Shown: positions 35,122 to 44,291, counted from the stretch's first letter. The stretch is DNA of 64,000 nucleotides from Caldilineaceae bacterium (GCA_022827195.1 JAJDTL010000020.1:124001-188000); one strand, 5' to 3'. The notes: generated from the letters alone by a model not told the origin. Translations and numbers: made by a program.

Positions 35122-36669
35122 ATGTCTGATTCCAACCTTTTGGCCGTGGAAATGCTGGGAATCACCAAACGCTTTCCCGGCGTATTGGCGAACGACAGCG
35201 TCGACCTGACGATTCACAAGGGCGAGATTCACGCGCTGCTGGGTGAGAACGGCGCGGGGAAGTCCACTCTTATGAACGTCCTTGCGGGGCTGTATCTGCC
35301 TGAACAGGGCAGCGTTAATCTACACGGCCTCCCCGTGCACATTGATTCGCCGCGAACCGCGTTCGAACTGGGCATCGCGATGGTCCACCAGCATTTCAAA
35401 CTGGTGATGAATCAGACCGTCGCCGAAAACATCATTCTGGGGCTGGATGATCCCTACTGCGCGCCATCTGAGCGGGGGCGTTTCCGGCCCCTGCGGCTGG
35501 ACATGCAGCGGGTGCAGCGGCGGATCGTGGAGGTGAGCGAACAGTACGATCTGTTTGTGGACCCTGACGCTTTCATATGGCAGTTGAGCGTTGGCGAGCA
35601 GCAGCGGGTCGAGATACTGAAGGCGCTGTATCGCGGCGCGGACATTCTGATTTTCGATGAGCCGACCGCGGTCCTGACGCCGCAGGAGGCCGACGCGCTG
35701 GGCCAGACGATGAAGCGCATGGTGCAGGAGGGCAAGACGATCATCTTCATCAGCCATAAGCTCGATGAGGTGACGCGCTTTGCCGACCGCGTGACCGTGC
35801 TGCGCGGGGGAAAGGTGGTCGCGACCGAGGAGGTGATGGCCGACACGAGCGCCTCGCATTTGGCCCGGCTGATGGTTGGCCGTGCGGTCATTTTCCGTAT
35901 TGACAAAGAGGAGCAGGCCTTCGGCGAAGTCTGCCTGGAGGTGGAAGAGGTCTGCTGCCTTAACGAGAAGCGGTTGCCCGCGCTGCATGATGTATCGCTG
36001 CATATCCGCAGCGGTGAGATTCTTGGCATTGCCGGCGTGGCCGGCAATGGGCAGAGGGAGCTGGCAGAACTGTTGACCGGTCTACGGCGTGCGACCGAGG
36101 GCCGTGTGCGTCTGTTGGGGCGGGACATTACCAATCACTCGCCGCGGGCGATCATCGACGCCGGCATTGCCCATATTCCCGAAAGCCGAATCCACGTGGC
36201 GACGGTCGGATCGATGAATGTGGCGGACAACATTGCGCTTAAACATTACCGCAACAGACCAGGGCTGTTCCTTGACCGCGGTGGGCTGGACAATATGAGC
36301 ACCGAACTGGTGGCCGAATTCAACGTGGATACGCCGGGTATCACAACGAACGCCGGCGCGCTGTCCGGCGGCAATCTGCAGAAGTTGATTCTGGCCCGGG
36401 AGCTGACGACCGATCCGAAGTTGATCATCGCGGCCCATCCAACCCAGGGATTGGACGTCGGCGCGACCGAGGCGGTGCGCAACCGACTGCTGGAGCAGCA
36501 GGCGGCCGGCGTGGCGGTGCTTCTGATCAGCGAGGACCTGGATGAGCTGTTCAGCCTCGCCGACCGCATCGCGGTGCTCAACGGCGGGCGCGTAATGGGC
36601 GTTGTCGAAATCGGTGCGACCACGCGTGAACAGATCGGTTTGATGATGGCCGGCAAGCAGACGGCTTGA
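35122..36669 (+). CDS. ABC transporter ATPase with two nucleotide-binding domains (BMP/sugar type)
   Basis: 515-residue double ATPase of the RbsA/YufO kind. The first domain has Walker A GENGAGKST (about residue 40), signature LSVGEQQRVEI and Walker B LIFDEPTAVLT. The second has a degenerate P-loop GVAGNGQRELAEL (about residue 300), signature LSGGNLQKLILARE and a Walker-B-like IIAAHPTQGLDVGA. Such ATPases power BMP-type nucleoside importers together with two membrane permeases. Those permeases are not next to it, which is unusual. No strong ribosome site is seen before the ATG. Confidence 0.93.
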   Translation: MSDSNLLAVEMLGITKRFPGVLANDSVDLTIHKGEIHALLGENGAGKSTLMNVLAGLYLPEQGSVNLHGLPVHIDSPRTAFELGIAMVHQHFKLVMNQTVAENIILGLDDPYCAPSERGRFRPLRLDMQRVQRRIVEVSEQYDLFVDPDAFIWQLSVGEQQRVEILKALYRGADILIFDEPTAVLTPQEADALGQTMKRMVQEGKTIIFISHKLDEVTRFADRVTVLRGGKVVATEEVMADTSASHLARLMVGRAVIFRIDKEEQAFGEVCLEVEEVCCLNEKRLPALHDVSLHIRSGEILGIAGVAGNGQRELAELLTGLRRATEGRVRLLGRDITNHSPRAIIDAGIAHIPESRIHVATVGSMNVADNIALKHYRNRPGLFLDRGGLDNMSTELVAEFNVDTPGITTNAGALSGGNLQKLILARELTTDPKLIIAAHPTQGLDVGATEAVRNRLLEQQAAGVAVLLISEDLDELFSLADRIAVLNGGRVMGVVEIGATTREQIGLMMAGKQTA

Positions 36670-36686
36670 CCCGATACGCAACGCGC

Positions 36687-37010
36687 ATGGAGATTCTGCA
36701 GAAGGCCGGCTCGGTTGTTCTCCTGCTGGTAGGGGCGCTTTACCCGCTGGCATCGATCTACGTGATTATGAAGTTCCTCGCGCGCGGGGACGCGCCCCGG
36801 CCCTCGCTTTCCTTCTTTTTGCTTAACTTTGTCCTGATAGCGACCGTACCGCTGGCCGGGATACTGGGCGGTTTTGCCGGCTTCGCGCCCACGCTATGGG
36901 AAAGCCAGGTCATTCGCGTGATCGTCTACGGCGCCGGCTTTCTCTCGCTGGTCGCGCTGGCAGCGCTGTTCATCAGCATGCGCGCACGGCAGCCGGACGG
37001 CGGCGGATAA
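36687..37010 (+). CDS. small membrane protein, unknown
   Basis: 107 residues with three hydrophobic segments (VVLLLVGALYPLASIYVIMKF, FFLLNFVLIATVPLAGILGG, VIVYGAGFLSLVALAALFIS) and charged ends. No motif or family is recognised. ATG 36687 is used; a TTG at 36666 overlaps the ATPase stop codon and would give seven more residues, which would be consistent with coupled translation. It occupies the place where a BMP operon normally has permease genes but is far too short to be one. Confidence 0.6.
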   Translation: MEILQKAGSVVLLLVGALYPLASIYVIMKFLARGDAPRPSLSFFLLNFVLIATVPLAGILGGFAGFAPTLWESQVIRVIVYGAGFLSLVALAALFISMRARQPDGGG

Positions 37011-37073
37011 CGAGTATGCACGCTCGCACTCGAGGAGCGCGACGTACCGTAGCCGCCGCGAGCCGCAAATCCG

Positions 37074-37496
37074 ATGAATGAGACTCCGGTCTACCTCCCC
37101 CGTCCGGTTTATCGTCTTTTCGCTGCCGGCGGCGCGGCTGTAGCAGCCCTCTTTGCCTGGGATGTTGTGCGGGAATACAGTTTGCCCACCCTCTTTTTCC
37201 TGCTGGCGGCGACCGGCTTCGCGGTCGTCTATCTGCGCTGGACGCTGATGCGACTGGAGTTGACCGTGGACGGTGTGACCGTTCACGCGCCGCTGCAATC
37301 GTCGCGGCAGATCCTCTATCGCCAGATCATTGCCTGTGACGAGGCCGGCCGGATCGCTCCCGGCCTGAGTCTCGTCTACTGGCCTGTTAGCGCTGAAGGT
37401 TTCGTCGAAATGGAGACGCCGCGCACACTGTTTCTGCCCGCGGTGGCGCGCCAGGAGGAACTGCTGGCCGCACTGGAAGAGCGGATACCGGCCTGA
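37074..37496 (+). CDS. membrane protein with bacterial PH-like domain
   Basis: 140 residues. Two N-terminal helices (AAGGAAVAALFAWDV, TLFFLLAATGFAVVYLRW) are followed by a small beta-rich domain (LELTVDGVTVHAPLQSSRQILYRQIIACDE) that resembles the bacterial PH domain of YdbS/DUF304-type proteins. The role is probably membrane-associated and structural. The start is ATG 37074. It lies directly upstream of the glycosyltransferase gene. Confidence 0.6.
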   Translation: MNETPVYLPRPVYRLFAAGGAAVAALFAWDVVREYSLPTLFFLLAATGFAVVYLRWTLMRLELTVDGVTVHAPLQSSRQILYRQIIACDEAGRIAPGLSLVYWPVSAEGFVEMETPRTLFLPAVARQEELLAALEERIPA

Positions 37497-37530
37497 CCAG
37501 GTTGGCTATTGTGATAAGGGCTTGAGCGAA

Positions 37531-38697
37531 GTGGCGTCTGAGCGAGCGAGCGTGTTGTTTGTCACTGGCGAATATCCGCCGATGGTGGGCGGCGTGGGCA
37601 GATTTACGGCGGAGCTGGCGCAGGCCCTGCAGGCAGGGGGTGCGCAGGTCGCCGTGTTGACCGATGCGCAGGTCCCCGCGTCCGGAGGGCCAGATGCGGT
37701 GCGCGTTCTGGCACAGCGTGGAGGCTGGGGATGGCGGCTGCTGCGCGATGTTCCCGTTTGTGCGCGTGCGGTTGGCGCCGACTGGGTCCACGTTCAATAC
37801 CAGACTGCGGCCTACGGCATGCACCCGGCAATCAATGCGCTGCCCCGCTTTTTGCGGCGGCACGGGCTGCACTCGGCGTGGACGTACCATGATCTACGCG
37901 TTCCCTATCTCTTCCCCAAGGCCGGCAACCGGCTGCGCAGTTGGGTCACGCGCCTGCCGCTGCGGGCGGCGGAGGCGGTCGTGGTGACGAATCAGAGCGA
38001 CTGGGAGTCGGTGCGGGCGCAGACGCGGCCAGGGCAGCTTCACCGCATCCCGATCGGCAGCGACATCGAGAGCGTTCAATTTTCAGATGGGGAGCGGAGG
38101 GAACGCCGGTCGATGCGCGGTTATGGCGGCGATCAGCTTGTGCTCGGTTATTTCGGGTTTCTGAACGCCAGTAAGGGCGGGCTGACGTTGGTGGAGACGC
38201 TTGAGGCACTTGTGCAGGACGGGCGAGACGCGCATCTGTTGATGATCGGCGAGCGGGTCGGTGCGAGCGACGAGACGAATTTCAAGTATCTGCAGAGGGT
38301 GGAGGCCGGCATCGCCCAACGGGGCCTGGAGGGTCGCGTGCAGTGGACCGGCCACCAGGCGGATGCCGAGGTCTCGGCCGATTTCAACGCCATTGACGTG
38401 CTGGTGATGCCCTATGAGGATGGCATGAGCCTGCGTCGCAGCACGCTGACCGCGGCGCTTGCCAACGGTTGCGCAATTGTTACCACGCATCCGCAGGTGC
38501 CAACGCCGGAGCTGGAGGCGGACTCCGATCTGCTGCTCGTTCCCGCGAGGGACCCGGGGGCGGCGGCCGCGGCTGTAACGCGTATCGCCGAGGATGCCGA
38601 CCTGGCCGCGAACCTGAGGGCCAATGCGCGGCAGGCCGCGCGCCAGTTCAGCTGGGATGTGATTGCGGCGCGGCACCTGGAGATCTACAGAGGCTGA
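37531..38697 (+). CDS. GT4-family glycosyltransferase
   Basis: 388-residue GT-B-fold transferase. The N-terminal acceptor domain begins SVLFVTGEYPPMVGGVGRFTAEL, with the Gly-rich loop. The C-terminal nucleotide-sugar domain has LGYFGFLNASKGGLTLVETLEALV and the ADFNAIDVLVMPYEDGMSLRRSTL region, where the family's E-x7-E motif is replaced around MSLRRS, so donor binding may differ. GTG 37531 is preferred because AAGGG sits about 10 bases upstream; TTG 37522 is possible. The product is probably a cell-surface glycan or glycolipid. Confidence 0.85.
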   Translation: MASERASVLFVTGEYPPMVGGVGRFTAELAQALQAGGAQVAVLTDAQVPASGGPDAVRVLAQRGGWGWRLLRDVPVCARAVGADWVHVQYQTAAYGMHPAINALPRFLRRHGLHSAWTYHDLRVPYLFPKAGNRLRSWVTRLPLRAAEAVVVTNQSDWESVRAQTRPGQLHRIPIGSDIESVQFSDGERRERRSMRGYGGDQLVLGYFGFLNASKGGLTLVETLEALVQDGRDAHLLMIGERVGASDETNFKYLQRVEAGIAQRGLEGRVQWTGHQADAEVSADFNAIDVLVMPYEDGMSLRRSTLTAALANGCAIVTTHPQVPTPELEADSDLLLVPARDPGAAAAAVTRIAEDADLAANLRANARQAARQFSWDVIAARHLEIYRG

Positions 38698-38815
38698 GCC
38701 CAGTCCTATGAGGGCGATCATTTCATTCCCATTGACCCGACAACTGTCGCGTTGTACACTTTCGGCAGCGCAATAGCGAGGCAGATACCACGAGCAGATG
38801 CACGGAGGACTACAG

Positions 38816-39799
38816 ATGGAATATCGCGCATTTGGACGTACCGGACTGGACGTATCGGCGATCGGCTATGGCTGCTGGGAGATTGGCGGCGGATACGGTC
38901 ATTTTGATGAAAACGAGGTCGTGGCCGCGGTGCAGCGCGCGCTCGACCTGGGGATAAATCTCTTCGACACGGCGGAAGGTTATGGATATGGGCAGTCTGA
39001 GCGGCTACTGGGCAAGGCGCTGGGCGCGCGGCGCAAGGAGGCGATCGTCGTCACCAAGTTCGGCATCTACCGGCCGGAAGGAGAATGGCAGCGAGACAGC
39101 CGCCGAGAAATGGCGCTGGCGGCGATCGATCGCAGTCTGAAGGCTCTCGGGACCGACTATGTGGATGTCTATCTGATCCACTGGCCGGACAGAGAGACGC
39201 CGCTGGAGGAGTCGATGGGCGCGCTGGAGGAGATCGTGCAGGCCGGCAAGGCGCGTTTCGTGGGCGTCTCCAACTTTACGCCGGACCAGATCGAGACCTG
39301 CATGGCGACGCGTCGCGTGGATATCGCCCAGTACGGCTTTCACATGTTTGACAGGCGCCTGGAGCGGGAGATATTCCCGACGATTGCAGAGCATGGGATC
39401 GGGCTGATGACCTACGGCTCGCTGGCGCATGGGCTGCTGGCCGGCGCGTTCACACCTGAGACGACGTTCGACGAAGATGACTGGCGCTCTAACGGCATCG
39501 CGTTCAACATCCCGCTCTTTACTGAGGAGGTCTTTGCCAGGAATGTGGCTGCTGTTGAAGATCTCAAGCCGATCGCGGCCCGTCACGGCAAGACGATGGC
39601 GCATCTGGCGCTGCGCTGGGTGCTGTCGAACCCGGTGGTGAGCGTGGCGCTGGTCGGGTTTCGCCGCCCCGCAGAGGTCGAGGAAGGCGCGGCCAGTCTC
39701 GACTGGTCACTCGACGAGGAGACGCTGGAGGAGATCGATGCGGTCTTCGCCAAGCACGGGGTCGATACGGCGCCGTCCGCCTGGGTAGAGGCGCTGTAG
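38816..39799 (+). CDS. aldo/keto reductase
   Basis: NADPH-dependent TIM-barrel oxidoreductase of 327 residues. The family catalytic residues are Asp in INLFDTAEGYGYGQSE with Tyr in the same segment, Lys in AIVVTKFGIY and His in VYLIHWPDRETP. The ATG at 38816 follows GGAGGA by six bases, an excellent ribosome site. It reduces aldehydes or ketones, or oxidises a sugar. It is followed 52 bases later by a dioxygenase gene on the same strand, and both may act on one small metabolite. Confidence 0.93.
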   Translation: MEYRAFGRTGLDVSAIGYGCWEIGGGYGHFDENEVVAAVQRALDLGINLFDTAEGYGYGQSERLLGKALGARRKEAIVVTKFGIYRPEGEWQRDSRREMALAAIDRSLKALGTDYVDVYLIHWPDRETPLEESMGALEEIVQAGKARFVGVSNFTPDQIETCMATRRVDIAQYGFHMFDRRLEREIFPTIAEHGIGLMTYGSLAHGLLAGAFTPETTFDEDDWRSNGIAFNIPLFTEEVFARNVAAVEDLKPIAARHGKTMAHLALRWVLSNPVVSVALVGFRRPAEVEEGAASLDWSLDEETLEEIDAVFAKHGVDTAPSAWVEAL

Positions 39800-39851
39800 G
39801 CGCCCACGCCCACAGATTTCGACTATGGCAAGCAGAGAAAAGGAATCGTGT

Positions 39852-40646
39852 ATGGCAGCGCCGCGGCTGCGTGTACTTACTGAGGAGCAGGTTGATCAGT
39901 TCAGGCTCAATGGATTTCTGACTGTCGAGAACGTTCTCTCAGCGGAGGAAGTAGAGGTCCTGGCCGCGCACACCGACCTGATCGCGGCGGGCAAGGCCGC
40001 GAACATCCCGGCAACGAGCATTCAGCTTGAGAAGGTCTTTCGCGAGGGTGAACGGGAGGTTACCGACCGGGTGCTTTCGGTGCGCAAGCTGTACAATCTG
40101 GCCGTCTATGACGAGGTCATGTGGGGTCATGCCACCCATCCCCGCATCGTCGATATCATCGCCGACCTGCTGGGCAGCGAAGACATCAAGATGTACGGCG
40201 ACCAGCTCTTCATGAAGGCGCCGGTCACGGGCACGGCGCAGCCCTGGCACCAGGATTCGGCGTCATGGCGGGACATCTACCCGATGGACCTGGTGTCGGC
40301 TTGGACGGCGATCGACGCGGCGACTGTCGAGAACGGCTGCCTGAATTTTGTGCCCGGCACGCACCGCTGGGGGATGATGCGCAAGCCGCAGCTGGACTGG
40401 TTCCTGGAAGACTTAGGGAGCGAGGCGTGGCCGGTCGTGCCCGCGCCTCTGAGCGCAGGCAGCGTCAGTTTCCACCACAGCCTGGTCCTGCACCAGAGCA
40501 ACGCCAACCTGTCGGGCCGGCGGCGGCGCGGTTACGCGGTCCACTACATGCGCGCCTCGTCGCAGCGTGACGAATCGGTTACGGATGCGCCCAAGATGCC
40601 GCCTTTCAAGCAGGTCAGAGGTCGTTCGTACGCCGGGCGGGTGTGA
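39852..40646 (+). CDS. phytanoyl-CoA dioxygenase family protein (second)
   Basis: 264-residue Fe(II)/2-oxoglutarate oxygenase. The iron-binding triad is His-x-Asp in QPWHQDSASWRDI and His in LVLHQSNANLSG, followed by RRRRGYAVHYM, which supplies the 2-oxoglutarate Arg. The strand AWTAIDAATVENGCLNFVPGTH is diagnostic. It is only distantly related to the dioxygenase at 24.4 kb. ATG 39852 has AAGGA eight bases upstream; an in-frame ATG 27 bases earlier lacks a site. The substrate is unknown. Confidence 0.92.
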   Translation: MAAPRLRVLTEEQVDQFRLNGFLTVENVLSAEEVEVLAAHTDLIAAGKAANIPATSIQLEKVFREGEREVTDRVLSVRKLYNLAVYDEVMWGHATHPRIVDIIADLLGSEDIKMYGDQLFMKAPVTGTAQPWHQDSASWRDIYPMDLVSAWTAIDAATVENGCLNFVPGTHRWGMMRKPQLDWFLEDLGSEAWPVVPAPLSAGSVSFHHSLVLHQSNANLSGRRRRGYAVHYMRASSQRDESVTDAPKMPPFKQVRGRSYAGRV

Positions 40647-40678
40647 GGGTGGGCGGGGGTAGACTTTTCTGAATGCAA

Positions 40679-40705
40679 AGCCGGCGAGGACGTCTCGGCC
40701 GGGCT
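40679..40705. terminator. hairpin between convergent genes
   Basis: AGCCGGCGAG at 40679-40688 pairs with CTCGGCCGGGCT (two bulged bases) around GACGT. It sits in the 88-base gap between the dioxygenase gene and the oppositely oriented oxidoreductase gene, a usual place for a two-way terminator, although T-runs are weak. Confidence 0.45.
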
Positions 40706-40734
40706 AATTCCTCTTCAATTACAAACTGAATTGG

Positions 40735-41766
40735 CTACACTAGTGCAGGCGCGCCGAGCGGATGCGGGCCGTTGGTGTTCGGATTGGCGCGGGCGTGGGC
40801 GTAGACGGCGTCCTGGACCTCGAGGATGCGGACGGCATCGGTGATGTCGGGTTTGAAGCTGTGTCCTTCCTCGATCGCGGCCAGCGCGCGCCGGATCATC
40901 TCGCGCATCAGGCTGCCGTAGCCGCTGTCGGGGTGAAAGGCAACGCCCTGCGTGGTGTGGACCTCGACGACCGGCTCTCCCTGCTGGTTGTAGCGCTGCA
41001 GGACGGTCGCCTTTGTGCCGACGAAGCGGAAGCTGTGGTCTCCGCTGCGTGCGCCCGATGGGTAGCTGTAGCCCGATTCGACGATTCCCGTTATGCCGTC
41101 ATCTGTGCGCAGCACGCCCAGCGCCACATCCTCTATTACCCGCGCGAACATCGTATTGGAGATGACGCCGCCGACCACGCTGACCGGCCGGTCGCCGACG
41201 AACTGTAAGAATGTATCGATGCCGTGCGCGGCTTCGGTCGCCCAGCAGCCGCCGCCGGAGACTTTCGGGTCGTTGTGCCAGGCGGAGGGGGTCGGGTAGT
41301 AGCGCGATGGCGGCCCGTTGTTGAGACGGCTGTTGTAGAGGACCAGATCGCCGAAGCTGCCGTCGTCGATCATCTGTTGGACGAGGGCGACGAGGTAGGT
41401 TGCGCGGTTGGGCAGGGTCATAGCGCTGAAGACGCCGCGTTCTGCGCACAGCTCGGCTGCGGGTCTCAAGCGGGCGGCGCAGTCGGCGAAGGGTTTGTCG
41501 AGCAGAAAGGGGATGTCGCGCTGGGCGCAGGCGAGGACGTGCTGCGGCATCTCGGTGTGCTTGCCGGCGACCAGTGCGGCGTCGGGCCGGGATGCATCGA
41601 GACATTCGCCCGCGGCACTGTAGGCAGGGCAGCTGAATTCATCCGCCAGCTGCTGGCGCGGGCCCTGTTCGGCGTCCATGACGGCGACGATTTCGTGGCC
41701 GAGGTCGCGTGTCGTGGTGCCCATGCCGCGCCCGTGATGGCTGTAGGAAAGTAGAGCGATACGCAT
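40735..41766 (-). CDS. Gfo/Idh/MocA family oxidoreductase (divergent member)
   Basis: 343-residue protein beginning MRIALLSYSHHGRGMGTTTR, an unusual Rossmann start without the normal GxGxxG. The EKP-loop equivalent is LLDKPFADCAARL, and the substrate-domain block is GGGCWATEAAHGIDTFLQFV. These keep the Lys and His positions of the family but with altered cofactor loop, so cofactor preference may differ. ATG 41766 follows GAGGGG; a longer open frame upstream only reads through the neighbour. The gap to the upstream homologue is 11 bases. Confidence 0.85.
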   Translation of the reverse strand: MRIALLSYSHHGRGMGTTTRDLGHEIVAVMDAEQGPRQQLADEFSCPAYSAAGECLDASRPDAALVAGKHTEMPQHVLACAQRDIPFLLDKPFADCAARLRPAAELCAERGVFSAMTLPNRATYLVALVQQMIDDGSFGDLVLYNSRLNNGPPSRYYPTPSAWHNDPKVSGGGCWATEAAHGIDTFLQFVGDRPVSVVGGVISNTMFARVIEDVALGVLRTDDGITGIVESGYSYPSGARSGDHSFRFVGTKATVLQRYNQQGEPVVEVHTTQGVAFHPDSGYGSLMREMIRRALAAIEEGHSFKPDITDAVRILEVQDAVYAHARANPNTNGPHPLGAPALV

Positions 41767-41777
41767 CGTTTTGCCCC

Positions 41778-42830
41778 TCAAATCCAACCGTGGTTGCGGG
41801 TGACGGGTATGCCGTGGCGCTGGTGGGTCCACGACAGACCGCTCTCCAGGATGACCTCGCGTCCGCTGATGGCCGAACTCTCGGCCGCGAAGAGGATCTC
41901 CATGATGTGACGGCCCCATTCGCCGGAGGTGGGCGGCTCGATATCCTGTTCGATCGATTCCACGAACGACCTCCATTCATGGTGCATCTCGACCGGCGGA
42001 TCGTCGAAGGGGATCTCCTTCCACTCGTCGCCCTGCCCAATCCTGACGAACTTCTCGCCGTGCTGGCTGAAGCGCAGCGTGCCGTTGGCGCAGATGACCT
42101 GGCTTTCGTAGTTGGGCGCGCCGTCGGCGAATCCGATTGAAACGGCGACGCCGGCGAGGCCGTTCTTGTAGCGGACGAGGGCGGTGGCGGTGTCGTCGCT
42201 GGCCTGGTAGTGGGCGCGGGTGCCCATGCTGGCGGAGACGGAGACGGCCTGCGAGGCCATCAGCCAGGTAAGGCGGTCGACGACGTGGACGCCGTTGGCG
42301 AGCCACATGCCGCCGCCGTGGAAGCGGCTGCGGTACTGGGGCGGGCGGCTGGCGTAGTTCCAGTTCTTGGACATGTAGCAGATGATCGTCATCAGCGGGC
42401 CGAGCTGGCCGGAGTCAAGGATCTCCTTGGCCTTGAGGCTGGTTCCGTAGTAGTGCTGGGTCTGGCCGACCATGAGCTTGACGTTGTTGCCGGCGGCGGC
42501 CTCGATCATGTCGTCGCACTGCTGGAGGCTGAGCGCCATCGGTTTTTCGACGAGGACGTGCTTGCCGGCGTTGCAGGCGTCGACTGTGAGGCGGTGGTGG
42601 AGCTGGTGGCCGAGGACGACGGCGACGGCGTCAATTTCGTCATCCTTGAGGAGCTCGGTGTGAGTAGGGTAGCCCTTGGGGATGTCGTACTTCTGCATGT
42701 ATTCATGGCGCTTCTCCTCGAAGAGATCGGCGACGGCGACGACTTCGACGTTATCTAGTGTGTCTATAGCGCTGCAGTGGGCGCGGGCGATGCCGCCCAG
42801 CCCGATGATTCCGACTTTCAGTTTTGCCAT
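41778..42830 (-). CDS. Gfo/Idh/MocA family oxidoreductase (tandem copy 1)
   Basis: 350-residue NAD(P)-dependent dehydrogenase. It has VGIIGLGGIARAHC at the N-terminus, VLVEKPMALSL (about residue 95) and GGGMWLANGVHVVDRLTWL (about 180). It is nearly identical over long stretches to the next gene upstream, both ending in NHGWI, with differences concentrated in the 130-165 and 240-265 regions. The start is ATG 42830 with AGGAG at a rather long distance. The pair probably arose by duplication, and the two variable patches may tune substrate choice. Confidence 0.93.
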   Translation of the reverse strand: MAKLKVGIIGLGGIARAHCSAIDTLDNVEVVAVADLFEEKRHEYMQKYDIPKGYPTHTELLKDDEIDAVAVVLGHQLHHRLTVDACNAGKHVLVEKPMALSLQQCDDMIEAAAGNNVKLMVGQTQHYYGTSLKAKEILDSGQLGPLMTIICYMSKNWNYASRPPQYRSRFHGGGMWLANGVHVVDRLTWLMASQAVSVSASMGTRAHYQASDDTATALVRYKNGLAGVAVSIGFADGAPNYESQVICANGTLRFSQHGEKFVRIGQGDEWKEIPFDDPPVEMHHEWRSFVESIEQDIEPPTSGEWGRHIMEILFAAESSAISGREVILESGLSWTHQRHGIPVTRNHGWI

Positions 42831-42976
42831 GTCTGTCTATTTCGCTCCTGTGGGTTGTCGCAGTTGGTACGATCTATTGATGTATCGGGAAGGCGTGTTC
42901 GGTTCGCGGCTGGGATTGCAGGTTTCGTTTGCCATGCCGTATCGGAGGATTGAAGCGGCCCACGCGGCTATGCGCC

Positions 42977-44029
42977 TCAGATCCAGCCGTGATTGCGGGT
43001 GACGGGCGTGCCGGATCGCTGGTGCGTCCAGGAGAGGCCGCTTTCGAGGACGACGTCGCTCCCGCTGATGGCCGAGGTCTCGGCGGCGAAGAGGATTTCC
43101 ATGATGTGGCGGCTCCACTCGCCGGAGGTGGGCGGCTCGATGTCCTGTTCGATCGACTGGACGAATGATTTCCACTCGTAGTGCATTACGGCAGGCGGAT
43201 TTTCAAAGGGAATATCCTGCCACTCATTCCCTTGGCCGACCTGAAGGACCGGTTGTCTGCCGCCGATGATGCGCACGGTGCCGTTGGCGCAGATGACCTG
43301 GGTATCCATAGTGGGCGGCCCGTCGGCGAAGGCGATCGAGACAGCGACGCCGGCGAGGCCGTTCTTGTAGCGGATGAGGGCGGTGGCGGTATCGTCGGCG
43401 GCCTGGTAGTGGGCGCGTGTGCCGATGCTGGCGGATACGGATGAGGCCTGGGAGGCCATGAGCCAAGTGAGGCGGTCGACGACGTGGACGCCGTTAGTGA
43501 GCCACATGCCGCCGCCATGGAAACGGCTGCGGTACTGGGGCGCGCGGTTGGCGTAGGTCCAGTTTTTGCACCCAAAGCAGACGATGGTCATCAGCGGGCC
43601 CAGCCGGCCGGAATCGAGGACCTCCTTCATTTTGAGGAGGGGGCCGGAGAAGTGCGGAGTATGGCCGACCATGAGCTTGACGTTGTTACTGGCGGCGGCA
43701 TCGATCATGTTGTCGCACTGTTCGAGGCTGAGCGCCATCGGCTTTTCGACGAGGACGTGCTTGCCGGCGTTGCAGGCGTCGACGGTGAGGCGGTGGTGGA
43801 GCTGGTGGCCGAGGACGACGGCGACGGCGTCGATTTCGTCATCCTTTAGAAGCTCGGTGTGGGTGGGGTAGCCCTTGGGGATGTCGTACTTCTGCATGTA
43901 TTCGCGGCGCTTCTCTTCGAAGAGATCGGCGACTGCGATGACTTCGGCGCTGTCGAGGGTGGCGATGGCGTCGCAGTGGGCGCGGGCGATGCCGCCAAGC
44001 CCGATGATTCCGACTTTGAGAGTGGCCAT
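42977..44029 (-). CDS. Gfo/Idh/MocA family oxidoreductase (tandem copy 2)
   Basis: 350-residue homologue of the downstream gene with the same motifs (VGIIGLGGIARAHC, VLVEKPMALSL, GGGMWLTNGVHVVDRLTWL). Its start codon comes one base after the stop of a truncated sugar-permease frame, and its AAAGGAG site lies inside that frame. The gene was therefore once translationally coupled to a carbohydrate ABC importer. That context supports a role in breaking down the imported sugar. Confidence 0.93.
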   Translation of the reverse strand: MATLKVGIIGLGGIARAHCDAIATLDSAEVIAVADLFEEKRREYMQKYDIPKGYPTHTELLKDDEIDAVAVVLGHQLHHRLTVDACNAGKHVLVEKPMALSLEQCDNMIDAAASNNVKLMVGHTPHFSGPLLKMKEVLDSGRLGPLMTIVCFGCKNWTYANRAPQYRSRFHGGGMWLTNGVHVVDRLTWLMASQASSVSASIGTRAHYQAADDTATALIRYKNGLAGVAVSIAFADGPPTMDTQVICANGTVRIIGGRQPVLQVGQGNEWQDIPFENPPAVMHYEWKSFVQSIEQDIEPPTSGEWSRHIMEILFAAETSAISGSDVVLESGLSWTHQRSGTPVTRNHGWI

Positions 44030-44030
44030 A

Positions 44031-44155
44031 TCAGCTTGTCGCTCCTTTGGGGTGCGATTTGAAGACGCTGCTGGCAGTGCCCTCGGCGATTTGACGCTGG
44101 AAGATCAGGGTGATGATGAATGCCGGTATCGTCGCGAGGATAACGATTGCATTAT
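44031..44155 (-). pseudogene. C-terminal remnant of a MalG-type sugar permease
   Basis: The minus-strand frame ends with about 40 codons that read as a MalG-like permease tail: NAIVILATIPAFIITLIFQR, then QIAEGTASSVFK. This matches the tail of the intact MalG-type gene in this window (TLLVFVLMQRYIIRGI, ending SGVKG). Upstream of this the frame has no permease sequence, so the gene has lost its 5' part by deletion. Its stop is one base from the next start codon. Confidence 0.65.
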
Positions 44156-44282
44156 AGCGGAAAGAGCAGATGGCCTGGAAATGCCGCGATCTGCTACGGG
44201 CGCAGCCGGGCACGTAGGGAGGGTGGAGAAGATTGGCGTGGAAGAGCGCCCGATTGCCCATCCCGTCCGGTCTGTGGGTTTC

Positions 44283-44291
44283 TGGTACAAT
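44283..44291 (+). promoter_or_regulatory. extended -10 promoter for the plus-strand oxidoreductase
   Basis: TGG-TACAAT at 44283-44291 fits an extended -10 element about 100 bases upstream of the start at 44394. No clear -35 is present, which is usual for this promoter type. Apart from the permease remnant and this box, nothing else is seen in the 364-base gap. Confidence 0.4.

Noticed and set aside
36687-37010. small membrane protein as the missing BMP permease
   Set aside because: At about 107 residues with three helices it is far too short for the 8-10 helix permeases of this family.
40647-40734. short stem around GAATTG in the convergent gap
   Set aside because: Five base pairs only; the neighbouring GC-rich hairpin explains the gap better.
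42837-43175. 112-codon minus-strand frame at the tandem oxidoreductase junction
   Set aside because: It is an out-of-frame reading of the conserved gene end; the same false frame appears in the neighbouring copy, which only reflects the duplication.
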